Positions 36,715 through 44,958 of a DNA stretch of 64,000 nt are shown here, in pieces. The DNA comes from Pirellulales bacterium (GTDB lineage: Bacteria; Planctomycetota; Planctomycetia; Pirellulales; JACPPG01), in assembly GCA_036499395.1 (NCBI GenBank), contig DASYDW010000068.1:124001-188000 (forward strand), read 5' to 3'. Each line of letters starts with the position of its first letter. The stretch's first letter is position 1. The position numbers and the translations under genes are program-made. The notes beneath the pieces were generated by a model, which was not told the DNA's origin, searched no databases, and worked only from the letters and a program-made list of their open reading frames with translations.

Positions 36715-36744
36715 TTACGTAATTGAATACGTTCCTGCTATAAT
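36715..36744 (+). promoter_or_regulatory. Promoter of the parvulin gene
   Basis: A perfect TATAAT (36739-36744) with a weak TTACGT (36715-36720) 18 bases before it. The parvulin ATG is 107 bases downstream of the -10. Confidence 0.45.
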
Positions 36745-36850
36745 TCCCCCGCACCTGTCCGATAGGCTGGGCGATTCGCGGGGATTGCCATCGAACGGGA
36801 CGCTCGTCGGCAAAAGAGACGACTTCTCTGTATTAGTTCTGGAGGCCGTC

Positions 36851-37135
36851 ATGGCTAAGAAAGCATCAGCGCGTCATATACTCGTCGCTACGAAGGAATC
36901 GTGCGAGAACCTGAAATCGCAGATCGAGGGGGGCGCCGATTTCGCCGACCTGGCGAAGAAGCACTCGCAGTGTCCGTCTGGCAAAGATGGCGGCGCGCTC
37001 GGCGAATTCTCGCCGGGCCGCATGGTGCCGGAGTTTGACAAGGTCGTATTCAGCGCTCCGGTCGGCGAAGTGCAGGGGCCAGTGCGAACGCAGTTCGGCT
37101 GGCATCTATTGGAAGTCACCAGCCGTACGGAATAG
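36851..37135 (+). CDS. Parvulin-type peptidyl-prolyl isomerase
   Basis: A 94-residue single-domain rotamase of the PpiC class. Conserved elements are [58 protein letters not shown] and the closing FGWHLLEV. The size equals that of Escherichia coli PpiC, and no signal peptide is present, so it is a cytoplasmic foldase. GGAGG lies six bases before the ATG. The propeller gene begins 11 bases after its stop, so the two are probably co-transcribed. Confidence 0.9.
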   Translation: MAKKASARHILVATKESCENLKSQIEGGADFADLAKKHSQCPSGKDGGALGEFSPGRMVPEFDKVVFSAPVGEVQGPVRTQFGWHLLEVTSRTE

Positions 37136-37146
37136 GAACTGTGCCG

Positions 37147-38811
37147 ATGACCGATTCCGCTCGACGCTGGCTTCAAGGAGCCGTCAGCCCGAACGCCGCG
37201 TTGCGATTCGGTCTGGTGTTCGCTGCGATCGTGGCGGCCGTGGGGGTCTGTGCCTGGGCACAGCTTCGCGAGAACAAAGACCATCAGGTCGCGTTTCTCA
37301 TTACCGCGTCGACGATTGCCGGAACCGCGCTACTGATCTTCGGTTGGCTGGTCGTTACCGCGCCCTGGTCATGGCTGTCCCGGATGGGAACGATCGTCGG
37401 ATTCGGCGCGGCCGTGGGCGTTTTCTTCCAGTTGGTGCGCATCGACGAAACGTCAGGGGACGTCGTGCCGAAGCTGGCGTGGCGCTGGACCCCCAAACAC
37501 GACGTGGCGCTGGCCGCGGAATTTGCGGACCTGGTCGGCGGCAAGGCGGATTTGTCGACCACCACGGCCGAGGATTCGCCAGAGTTTCTTGGCCAGGACC
37601 GCCGTGGCATGGTCGCGGGCCCTGCGCTCGCCCGTGACTGGTCAGGTACTCCTCCTCGCGAAATTTGGCGACGTCCGATTGGCGCGGCGTGGAGTTCGTT
37701 CGCGATCGTGGGGAATTATGCCGTCACGCAAGAGCAGCGCGGCGAGAATGAGCTAGTCGTCTGTTACGAACTGTCGACCGGCAAGCCCGTGTGGTACCAC
37801 GCGGACAAAGTGCGCTTCGAAGAAGTGCTGGCCGGCGTGGGGCCGCGTTCGACTCCCACCGTGGTCGATGGTCGGGTTTACACGCTGGGGGCGCTGGGGC
37901 TTTTGAACTGCCTGGACGGAGCAACCGGAAAATGCCTTTGGTCGCATGACGTGGCCGCTGAGAATGGCGCGGATACGCCGGACCGCAAGCCCGAGTGGGG
38001 CAAGAGCTGTTCGCCGCTGGTCGTGGACAATGCCGTGGTCGTATCGGCCGGCGGTCCTGACGGACATTCGCTCGTGGCGTACGACAAGGAGACCGGTCAG
38101 GAGCTTTGGCACGCCGGTGATGCACCCTCGAGCTACAGTTCGCCTCTATTAGCAACGTTGGCCGGGCGGCGGCAGATCGTGATCGTGAATCGGATGAACG
38201 TCGAGGGGCACGATCCGGCCGACGGTCATATTCTGTGGCAATACGACTGGCCGATGCCCAATCCGAAATGTGCCGAGCCGCTGGTCATCGGCGACGATAC
38301 GGTGCTGGTTTCGGCCGGCTATGGGCTGGGAAGTGCGCTATTACGAATCGTTCCCGGTAGCGACGGCAACTTCACCGTCGAGCAGTTGTGGGCGGACCGC
38401 AATCTGCGAAATCTGAAGTCGAAGTTTGCCAACATGGTGCTTCGTGACGGCTACGTCTATGCGCTTGACGACGGCGTGCTTTGTTGCATCGAGGCCGAGA
38501 CCGGCAAGCGCCGCTGGCGGGGCGGGCGCTATCAGCACGGGCAGTTGCTGCTGGTGGGCGAGTTGCTCCTGGTCGTGGGTGAGGCAGGCGAGCTAGCGCT
38601 TGTCGAAACGAATCCGAAATCGTTCGTCGAGCTGGGACGTATCACGGCCCTGACGGCCAAGACCTGGAACAATCCGGCGATTTCGGGGCGCAAGCTACTG
38701 GTGCGTAACCACGAGGAAGCGGTCTGCTATGAATTGCCGCTGGCCGACAGCACCGGGGGCGATGATATCCCGCCCGAGGATGCATCTCTCGAAGGTGCGT
38801 CGGCGAAGTAG
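37147..38811 (+). CDS. Membrane-anchored PQQ-like beta-propeller protein
   Basis: A 554-residue protein with three membrane helices at the N-terminus (about 19-40, 50-72 and 80-100) followed by a propeller domain of about 400 residues. Blade motifs recur: GKPVWYHADK, GKCLWSHDV, GQELWHAGD, GHILWQYDW, GKRRWRGGR. SCSPLVVDNAVVVSAGGPDGHSLVAYDKETG is typical of the same PQQ-like family as the protein at 18.2 kb. An electron-transfer role would need a PQQ site, which I cannot confirm. The ATG was preferred to a GTG two codons earlier on spacing from AGGA. Cotranscription with the parvulin is likely. Confidence 0.8.
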   Translation: MTDSARRWLQGAVSPNAALRFGLVFAAIVAAVGVCAWAQLRENKDHQVAFLITASTIAGTALLIFGWLVVTAPWSWLSRMGTIVGFGAAVGVFFQLVRIDETSGDVVPKLAWRWTPKHDVALAAEFADLVGGKADLSTTTAEDSPEFLGQDRRGMVAGPALARDWSGTPPREIWRRPIGAAWSSFAIVGNYAVTQEQRGENELVVCYELSTGKPVWYHADKVRFEEVLAGVGPRSTPTVVDGRVYTLGALGLLNCLDGATGKCLWSHDVAAENGADTPDRKPEWGKSCSPLVVDNAVVVSAGGPDGHSLVAYDKETGQELWHAGDAPSSYSSPLLATLAGRRQIVIVNRMNVEGHDPADGHILWQYDWPMPNPKCAEPLVIGDDTVLVSAGYGLGSALLRIVPGSDGNFTVEQLWADRNLRNLKSKFANMVLRDGYVYALDDGVLCCIEAETGKRRWRGGRYQHGQLLLVGELLLVVGEAGELALVETNPKSFVELGRITALTAKTWNNPAISGRKLLVRNHEEAVCYELPLADSTGGDDIPPEDASLEGASAK

Positions 38812-38848
38812 CTCCTTTGCCAGGTTCGCGCGCTGCGGCGGCGGACCA

Positions 38849-40012
38849 CTATTTCACTTCTTGCGCGAGCAACCAATCCTCGACGACGACGTGGGCGACG
38901 AAGGGGGTGCGCAGAATCGCGGCTTTCGAGGTGATGACCTTCGCGAGCCACGGCCGGCGCACGATCCCCATCACGGCCCGGCGGCCCAGGCTACTCTTCA
39001 GTGCCCAACGATTGACCTGGGCGTTGACGTTTTCGCTTATCCGTTGAAACGTTGCGGGAATCAGGTTCGGCTCGGGACCGACGTGCAAGATCAGGTCGAT
39101 GCCCATCGTCAGCAACTCGTTGATGCAATCCCACATCCGTTGCGGATGGTCGACCCAGCGATTCATCAGGCTGCGGCTGTTGTAGTCGTTGTAGGCAACT
39201 TTGCCGTTGACCATCGAAAGAATCGGCGGCACGGGCGCGACGAAGCCCCCTGTCACCGTTTGCATGATCGCGGCGGCACGATTCGAAAGATTGCGACTCC
39301 ACAGGATCGATGTATGCAACGGAGGCCACTTGTAAGAGTTCTTACGCAGGTGGATCTGTTTGCCCAGCGCCTCGGGCATGAGCTCTTTGAAGCGGTTGAT
39401 CGTTTCGTTCTGGCCAAGCAATAGCACGGTATTCGGCGCCAGGTGGCTCGACATGTCGATCACGCCATGGGACTCGGCCGTGATGCGGGTGCAAAGCCTG
39501 AGGATCGCATCCAGGTCGAGCGCGGGACCGCGCGAGAAGACGACCCCCATCGTCACGGTTTTGGCCAGCTCGACGCAGTCGTCCGAAAGGTAAAGCAGAG
39601 GGCGAAGCAGGTCCGGCATGGTGTAAACGCCGCTGCAAACCAGGGCCGCGATCTCGCCGATGCTGTAACCGAACGCCAGGCGGGATCGCCGGTAGTCGAT
39701 ATCGAAGAATTCCTTAAGCAGTGCGATGTGGGCCCGTTCGACGGCGACGATCAGCGGGATATCTTCGGCAAAAGTCTCCAGCGAGCTCTCCTGGCGGGAG
39801 CGAACCCGGGCGACCAGATCGAACTTCCGTCCGGTCGCGGTTGAGCAGGCTTCGGAATCTTCGCGCAAATAGCGCTCGAGGACGGGGCCGTAGACCCGAT
39901 GTTCGAGCAGTTCAGCGGTCCGCCCCAGGTTAGTATTGTTGTAGCCGCGGAAGGCGAAGGCTGTGGTCGCCAGGCGATCGCGGATCAAGTCCGCGCGGAT
40001 TTGATTATCCAT
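38849..40012 (-). CDS. FabD-like acyltransferase domain protein
   Basis: A 387-residue protein related to malonyl-CoA:ACP transacylases. The nucleophile elbow is GYSIGE (Ser117), a variant of GHSxGE, and PLHTSIL supplies the catalytic-type His (233). LLGQNETINRF matches the FabD insertion strand. It is longer than FabD by about 80 residues, with an extra N-terminal helical part and a C-terminal region (SSLGRRAVMGIVRRPWLAKVI). No ketosynthase, ACP or polyketide gene is near, so it is a lone enzyme. It could acylate a carrier protein or small molecule; substrate unknown. The ATG at 40012 fits better than an earlier start. Confidence 0.72.
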   Translation of the reverse strand: MDNQIRADLIRDRLATTAFAFRGYNNTNLGRTAELLEHRVYGPVLERYLREDSEACSTATGRKFDLVARVRSRQESSLETFAEDIPLIVAVERAHIALLKEFFDIDYRRSRLAFGYSIGEIAALVCSGVYTMPDLLRPLLYLSDDCVELAKTVTMGVVFSRGPALDLDAILRLCTRITAESHGVIDMSSHLAPNTVLLLGQNETINRFKELMPEALGKQIHLRKNSYKWPPLHTSILWSRNLSNRAAAIMQTVTGGFVAPVPPILSMVNGKVAYNDYNSRSLMNRWVDHPQRMWDCINELLTMGIDLILHVGPEPNLIPATFQRISENVNAQVNRWALKSSLGRRAVMGIVRRPWLAKVITSKAAILRTPFVAHVVVEDWLLAQEVK

Positions 40013-40265
40013 GTCGTCAGATCGGTTCTCCGCGAACTTCGTTGGACGGGCGAGGCGCTGGGGCGACACCGGACGGTGTCAGGGCGAATTACGGACTTTG
40101 CCGGCAAACAGAGGGGAATTCGGGGGGCCGGCCAGCAAGGGTCGAAAGTGAACGGGCGGGAAGCGGATGTTGTGCGGCACGAGTCTCGGTCGAGACCGGG
40201 CGGCCTTTGTCCGCAGCCCACGTTGGGATTACAAAGCAAGTATAAGCTGGCAATGAGAATTCTCG

Positions 40266-41045
40266 ATGCCCATCGAAAGTGAAAAACAACCGGCGACGGG
40301 CGATCTTACAGGCCTTACGGCCGTCGTGACCGGATCCTCCAGCGGTATTGGCCGGGCGATTGCCCTGGAACTGGCCGCGGGGGGCGCCGCGGTGCTGGTG
40401 CATGCGCGGCAGTCAAGAAGCGCCGCCGAGGAGACGGTGCATGCTGTTCGACTGCGGGGCGCCGAGTCCGCGGTCGAGTTGGCCGATATCGCCGACCCCG
40501 AAGAAGGACGACAGCTCGTCGAGCGCGCCTGGAAGTGGCGCGGGGGCGTGGACATTTGGGTCAACAACGCCGGCGCCGACACGTTGACGGGGGACGCAGC
40601 GCGATGGTCGTTCGAACAGAAGCTCGACGTTCTGTGGCGGGTGGATGTTTGCGGCACGATCTTTTTGTCGCGCGCGATCGGCCAACGGATGCAGGCGGCC
40701 GGACATGGCGTCATTCTGAACGTCGGTTGGGATCAGGCCGAGCGCGGCATGGCGGGCGACAGCGGCGAGCTATTTGCCGCGTCGAAGGGGGCGATCATGG
40801 CTTTCTCGAAAAGCCTGGCCCGATCGCTTGCGCCGCAGGCGCGGGTGAACTGTCTCGCGCCCGGTTGGATCAAAACAGCCTGGGGTGAAAACGCGCCGCA
40901 AGCCTGGCAGGAGCGAGCGGTGCGAGAATCACTACTGGCACGGTGGGGGACACCGGAAGATGTGGCGCGGGTGGCAAGATTTTTGGCCTCGCCCGCCGCG
41001 AGTTTTATTACGGGGCAGATCGTGGCCGTGAATGGCGGACATTGA
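40266..41045 (+). CDS. SDR-fold protein lacking the catalytic Tyr, next to H4MPT genes
   Basis: A 259-residue protein of the classical short-chain dehydrogenase fold. The cofactor motif TGSSSGIG (22-29) and NNAG (100-103) are intact. The active site is not: where the family has YxxxK the sequence is FAASK (Phe170, Lys174), and the catalytic Ser strand reads LNVGW rather than xNISS. It is therefore probably not a normal carbonyl reductase. It ends directly at the start region of the dihydropteroate-synthase-like gene, which suggests a joint role in tetrahydromethanopterin metabolism; this is inference from position. The family otherwise fits 3-oxoacyl-ACP reductase-like proteins. Confidence 0.8.
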   Translation: MPIESEKQPATGDLTGLTAVVTGSSSGIGRAIALELAAGGAAVLVHARQSRSAAEETVHAVRLRGAESAVELADIADPEEGRQLVERAWKWRGGVDIWVNNAGADTLTGDAARWSFEQKLDVLWRVDVCGTIFLSRAIGQRMQAAGHGVILNVGWDQAERGMAGDSGELFAASKGAIMAFSKSLARSLAPQARVNCLAPGWIKTAWGENAPQAWQERAVRESLLARWGTPEDVARVARFLASPAASFITGQIVAVNGGH

Positions 41046-41055
41046 ATGTTTTTCG

Positions 41056-42468
41056 ATGAGTAGAGGGCACGTCCATTTCGTTACCGGTCGACTTGCCGAG
41101 GAGAGCCTGCGCCATGTGCTGGGCAAGATGGCGCCGCGCGTCGATTTCGACTATTCGGTCGGCGTGCTGGGCATCTCGGTTGCGGCGCTGATGACACCAC
41201 GTTGGGTTGCGCAGCGCGTGGCGCCGCCGGCAGGGACGACGCGCGTGGTGCTGCCCGGATACTGCTCGGGAGATTTGCAGGAAGTCGAGGCTGCGACGGG
41301 CGTGCCTGTCGACCGGGGCCCGAAAGATTTGCGGGACCTGCCGGATTGGTTTTCGAGCCCTATCGGCGATCGCGGCGATTACGGGGCCTATTCGATCGAG
41401 ATCATCGCCGAGATCAATCATGCTCCGCGCCTATCACAGGGCGAATTGCTGGCGGCAGCGAACGCTTTGAAAGCGGCCGGCGCGGACGTGATCGACGTCG
41501 GCTGCAATCCGGGCGAGACCTGGTCCGGGGTGGCGGACGCCGTGCGGATGCTGCGCGATGCCGGGTTGCGTGTGTCGATCGACAGCATGAACGTCGACGA
41601 GATCGAGCCGGCCGTTCAGGCCGGGGCCGAGCTGGTGTTGTCCGTCAATTCCACGAATATCGAGCGGGCCGTCGATTGGGGATGCGAGGTGGTCGTGGTG
41701 CCGGACGCTACGGAAGACCTGTCCGGCCTGGAAGAGAATGTAGCCCGACTGCAGCAAGCCGGCGTCCGTTTTCGGATCGATCCGATTCTGGAGCCGATCG
41801 GATTTGGCTTCGCACGCGGCCTGGGGCGGTATCTCGACGTCCGGTCCCGGTATCCGCAAATTCCCATGATGATGGGGATCGGCAATCTGACCGAACTGAC
41901 CGACGTGGATTCGGCGGGCGTGAACACTATTTTGATTGGGTTTTGCCAGGAGCAGGGGATCGAGAGCGTTCTGACAACGCAAGTAATCAACTGGTCGCGA
42001 TCGGCCGTCCGCGAATGTGATCTGGCGCGGCGGCTGGTATTTCACGCCGTTACGAATCGGGTGCTGCCGAAGCGCGTCGAGCCGGGGCTCGTGATGCTCC
42101 GCGATCCGCGCGTGAACGAACCGACGGTCGAAGAACTGGAGCGACTGGCGCGCGACATCAAAGATCCGAATTATCGGATATTCGTCGCGCGTGGAGAAAT
42201 TCACGTAATTAGCGTCGGCTTGCACATTAGTGGTGTCGATCCCTACGTACTGCTCGGTCAAATGCAGGCCACGGCACGCCGGCCGCTCAACCCGGAACAC
42301 GCGTTCTATCTGGGGTATGAGTTGGCGAAAGCGCGAACGGCGCTCACCTTGGGCAAGGACTATCGGCAGGACGAGGCCTTGCAATGGGGCTTTTTGACGG
42401 TCGAAGAAAAGAGCCACCGCGGCGCGGGGCGACCACGGGCGGAAGATTCCGCAGGGCCCACGGTGTGA
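41056..42468 (+). CDS. DUF6513 / dihydropteroate-synthase-related protein
   Basis: A 470-residue protein found with the archaeal-type H4MPT C1 genes of planctomycetes and methylotrophs. The N-terminal 120 residues (HFVTGRLAEESLR to YSIEIIAEINHAPRL) are the DUF6513 part. The middle (about 130-300) is a dihydropteroate-synthase-like barrel with DVIDVGCNPGETWSG, RVSIDSMNVDEIEPAVQAGAELVLSVN and DPILEPIG. It is thought to act in building the pterin-arylamine link of H4MPT. The ATG giving MSRGHVHFVTG was preferred; an in-frame ATG eight codons earlier overlaps the SDR stop. beta-RFAP synthase, 0.8 kb downstream, makes the likely co-substrate. Confidence 0.85.
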   Translation: MSRGHVHFVTGRLAEESLRHVLGKMAPRVDFDYSVGVLGISVAALMTPRWVAQRVAPPAGTTRVVLPGYCSGDLQEVEAATGVPVDRGPKDLRDLPDWFSSPIGDRGDYGAYSIEIIAEINHAPRLSQGELLAAANALKAAGADVIDVGCNPGETWSGVADAVRMLRDAGLRVSIDSMNVDEIEPAVQAGAELVLSVNSTNIERAVDWGCEVVVVPDATEDLSGLEENVARLQQAGVRFRIDPILEPIGFGFARGLGRYLDVRSRYPQIPMMMGIGNLTELTDVDSAGVNTILIGFCQEQGIESVLTTQVINWSRSAVRECDLARRLVFHAVTNRVLPKRVEPGLVMLRDPRVNEPTVEELERLARDIKDPNYRIFVARGEIHVISVGLHISGVDPYVLLGQMQATARRPLNPEHAFYLGYELAKARTALTLGKDYRQDEALQWGFLTVEEKSHRGAGRPRAEDSAGPTV

Positions 42469-42597
42469 GAGAGCTATGGGCTATCGATCCTTCAGCGATC
42501 GGCCCTTGGCAGGTATGCTGAACGGTCCCGGGCAGATTGGCCTGCCGGGCATTCCCGCCATGTTTCCTCAGTTTTCGCTCTCGGCGATCCAATCTCG

Positions 42598-43227
42598 ATG
42601 ATTCTTGAAGGCATCGTAACCACGGTGAACGCTGACGGCACGGTGAATATTGCGCCGATGGGCCCACTGGTCGATGACGAAATCACACACCTGACGCTGC
42701 GCCCTTTTCAGACGTCGACGACGTTCCAGAACCTGATGCGCACGCGGCAGGGGGTGTTCCATGTCACGGACGACGTCGAGCTGCTCGCGCATGCGGCGAT
42801 TGATCGGATTGACCGCATGCCGCCGCTCGTGCGTGCCGAGCGCGTCGAAGGCTGGATTCTGGCCGATTCGTGTCGATGGTTCGCCTTCGAAGTCCGCGAC
42901 GCCGATATTCGCGAGGCACGTAGTCGTATGGAGGCCGATGTCGTCGACCACGGTCACCTGCGCGAGTTTTTCGGATTCAACCGCGCCAAGCATGCGGTCG
43001 TCGAGGCGGCAATTCTCGCCACGCGTGTGCATCTGCTCGAGGGCGTTGATCTGTTGAATGAGCTCGCGCGGCTCGTGGTAATGGTCGAAAAAACGGGGGG
43101 CGACCAAGAGCGACGTGCATTCGACTTTCTGTCGCAGTACATTCGCAGCAGTATCTCCGCGGCATCGGCAGCGAAATCGACGTCCGCTGCGCAACAAACT
43201 ACTCCACGCGTTGGATCGGCACCGTAA
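42598..43227 (+). CDS. DUF447 family protein (H4MPT-associated)
   Basis: A 209-residue protein of the DUF447 family, known from methanogens, methylotrophs and planctomycetes with H4MPT. The opening ILEGIVTTVNADGTVNIAPMGPLVDDE is the family signature and resembles split-barrel flavin reductase-type domains, so FMN binding is plausible. HLREFFGFNRAKHAVVEAAILATRVHLL is the second conserved block. The stop directly abuts the GTG start of the beta-RFAP synthase gene, so the two are translationally linked. Its precise biochemical step is not established to my knowledge. Confidence 0.85.
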   Translation: MILEGIVTTVNADGTVNIAPMGPLVDDEITHLTLRPFQTSTTFQNLMRTRQGVFHVTDDVELLAHAAIDRIDRMPPLVRAERVEGWILADSCRWFAFEVRDADIREARSRMEADVVDHGHLREFFGFNRAKHAVVEAAILATRVHLLEGVDLLNELARLVVMVEKTGGDQERRAFDFLSQYIRSSISAASAAKSTSAAQQTTPRVGSAP

Positions 43228-44205
43228 GTGAGCGCTATGCCCCGCCGTGTGGTTCAGGTGACGACCGGCTGCCGATTGCATTTTGGCATGCTCTCCTTCG
43301 GCCAACGCGGGGTGCGCGAGTTCGGCGGCGCCGGGGCGATGATCGATGCGGCGGGGGTTGCGCTGCGTATTTCGCCGTCCACGCAATTGAAAACGAGCGG
43401 TCCGCTGGCCGAGGTTGCCCTGAGACATGCGCAATCGATCGCCGATGCTCCGTGGTTCGGACGTACGCCCGATTGCGAGATCCAGATTATGTCCGTTCCG
43501 CCACCGCACGCCGGGTTAGGAAGCGGTACGCAGTTGGCCTTGGCCGTGGCAGCCGGTATGGCCCGATTCTTTGATTGCCCGACGCCGGACCTGATTCAAT
43601 TGGTGCAAGCCGTTGGCCGCGGTCGACGATCGGCGGTCGGGCTGTACGGCTTCTGGCACGGCGGTCTGATCGTCGAGGCGGGCAAACGCTCGGAAGAAGA
43701 GATCTCACCGCTGTTGCACCGGATCGCGCTCCCCGAGGATTGGCGATTTCTGCTGATCCGCTCGGCCGAGAGCGAGGGGCTGTCGGGCGAGAACGAGCGG
43801 CAGGCCTTCGGCCGCTTGCCCCCGGTTCCCGTCGAAGTGACGGCGCGGATGTGCCAGGAATTGCTGCTGGAGATGATCCCGGCCGCGATCGAAGGCGACT
43901 ATTCGGCGTTCAGCAGTGCCCTGTTTCGGTTCGGCGAGGACGCCGGGCGCTGCTTCGCGGCCCAGCAGGGAGGCGTCTATGGCTCGGCCCAGATGACGTG
44001 GGCTGTCGACGAATTGCGTAAGCTCGGCGTGGCAGGCGTCGCACAATCGTCTTGGGGGCCGACGGTATTCGCCGTCCTCCCTAACCAACGTGCCGCCGAG
44101 GAAATCCAGGCTCATTTCGACCAAAGCCAGCCGAGACGACCGTTGTCCTGCATCATCGCCCGACCGAGGAACGAACCGGCGCGGGTGGACGTGATTCTGG
44201 AGTAG
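43228..44205 (+). CDS. beta-ribofuranosylaminobenzene 5'-phosphate synthase
   Basis: A 325-residue GHMP-superfamily enzyme that joins 4-hydroxy- or 4-aminobenzoate with PRPP, releasing pyrophosphate, the first step specific to H4MPT (MptG in methanogens). RLHFGMLSFGQRG at the start, PPHAGLGSGTQLALAVAAG (the GHMP glycine-rich loop), GRGRRSAVGLYGFWHGGLIVEAG and the C-terminal GVAQSSWGPTVFAV are family landmarks. GTG 43228 follows the stop of the DUF447 gene without a gap; ATG 43237 is an alternative. It completes the set SDR, DHPS-like, DUF447, beta-RFAP synthase, all on the plus strand. Confidence 0.88.
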   Translation: MSAMPRRVVQVTTGCRLHFGMLSFGQRGVREFGGAGAMIDAAGVALRISPSTQLKTSGPLAEVALRHAQSIADAPWFGRTPDCEIQIMSVPPPHAGLGSGTQLALAVAAGMARFFDCPTPDLIQLVQAVGRGRRSAVGLYGFWHGGLIVEAGKRSEEEISPLLHRIALPEDWRFLLIRSAESEGLSGENERQAFGRLPPVPVEVTARMCQELLLEMIPAAIEGDYSAFSSALFRFGEDAGRCFAAQQGGVYGSAQMTWAVDELRKLGVAGVAQSSWGPTVFAVLPNQRAAEEIQAHFDQSQPRRPLSCIIARPRNEPARVDVILE

Positions 44206-44557
44206 GCCTTGGCTAGTCGGATCCTACCTCTGAACCGCACGCCTGAACTTTCATGGATTTTCTGTCATGTGCTGGCTACACTAAATTGAGGGGAGGGGAA
44301 GACGTGCGGTTTGCGACTGTGCGTAACGCATGGCTTCCAGGCGTGACGGGGGGCGCTGGTTCATCTCTTCATTTTTCTCATTCGCTCTCCGTCTTGTCGG
44401 CAACTGATCGCGTGAACGCGCGGCAACGCGCTACCACTGAATGACAGGACAACTTTTGGCGCGTGGCCAAAAGCAGGGATAGAGCGCTGCAACCTACTGC
44501 AGCGAGGCATCACGCAACGACATTCTTGGCTGTAACGCACAGCCGGAGGGTCGATCG
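44206..44557. other. Intergenic region without a supported gene
   Basis: 352 bases between the beta-RFAP synthase gene and the zinc-ribbon gene. A 63-codon open frame (44253-44444) has no ribosome binding site and no recognisable sequence. Likely holds the promoter of the zinc-ribbon gene; no clear -35/-10 pair was found. Confidence 0.5.
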
Positions 44558-44935
44558 ATGTCCATTCAGTTCAAGTGCCCTAATGGGCATCTGTTGAAGG
44601 TCAAAGATAAGTACGCGGGGCAGACAGGCCTGTGCCCTCAGTGCCAGGCACGCGTGCTGGTTCCCAAGTTGCCGGAACCGTTATCCGAAGATGCGATCGC
44701 GGACTTGATTGGTCCACCGCCGGCTTTGGACGATCGCCCGGTCCATGAGGAACCTCGTCCGCATGATCTGGCGGGCAGCTCAGGCTCGAGCTTGATCCAA
44801 TCGAGCATGTCGGCGCGCGACACCAAGATCTGCCCGAAGTGCAAACGCGAAGTGCGGGTGTGCTATACGCTGTGCCCGCACTGCCATACGTACTTCTCGG
44901 ACGTGACCGAGGTTTCGCGACGGTTGACGCATTAA
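44558..44935 (+). CDS. Small double zinc-ribbon protein
   Basis: A 125-residue protein with two metal-binding units. The N-terminal one is FKCPNGHLLKVKDKYAGQTGLCPQC (residues 5-29), the Cys/His ribbon seen in many planctomycete proteins. The C-terminal one is KICPKCKREVRVCYTLCPHCHTYF (about 90-113), with CxxC pairs. A Pro/Asp/Ser-rich linker joins them. Ribosome binding site GGAGGG is eight bases before the ATG. It probably binds nucleic acid or protein; no partner is suggested by the neighbours. Confidence 0.75.
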   Translation: MSIQFKCPNGHLLKVKDKYAGQTGLCPQCQARVLVPKLPEPLSEDAIADLIGPPPALDDRPVHEEPRPHDLAGSSGSSLIQSSMSARDTKICPKCKREVRVCYTLCPHCHTYFSDVTEVSRRLTH

Positions 44936-44958
44936 CAACCCTGCTGTCGCTGCGAAAT

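Noticed and set aside
41434..42417. 327-codon frame antisense to the DUF6513 gene
   Set aside because: The plus strand carries a clear DHPS-like protein here; the antisense product has no domain.
42568..43509. 313-codon minus-strand frame over DUF447 and beta-RFAP synthase genes
   Set aside because: Overlaps two well-supported genes and shows no family sequence.
44253..44444. 63-codon frame after beta-RFAP synthase
   Set aside because: No ribosome binding site, unremarkable composition.
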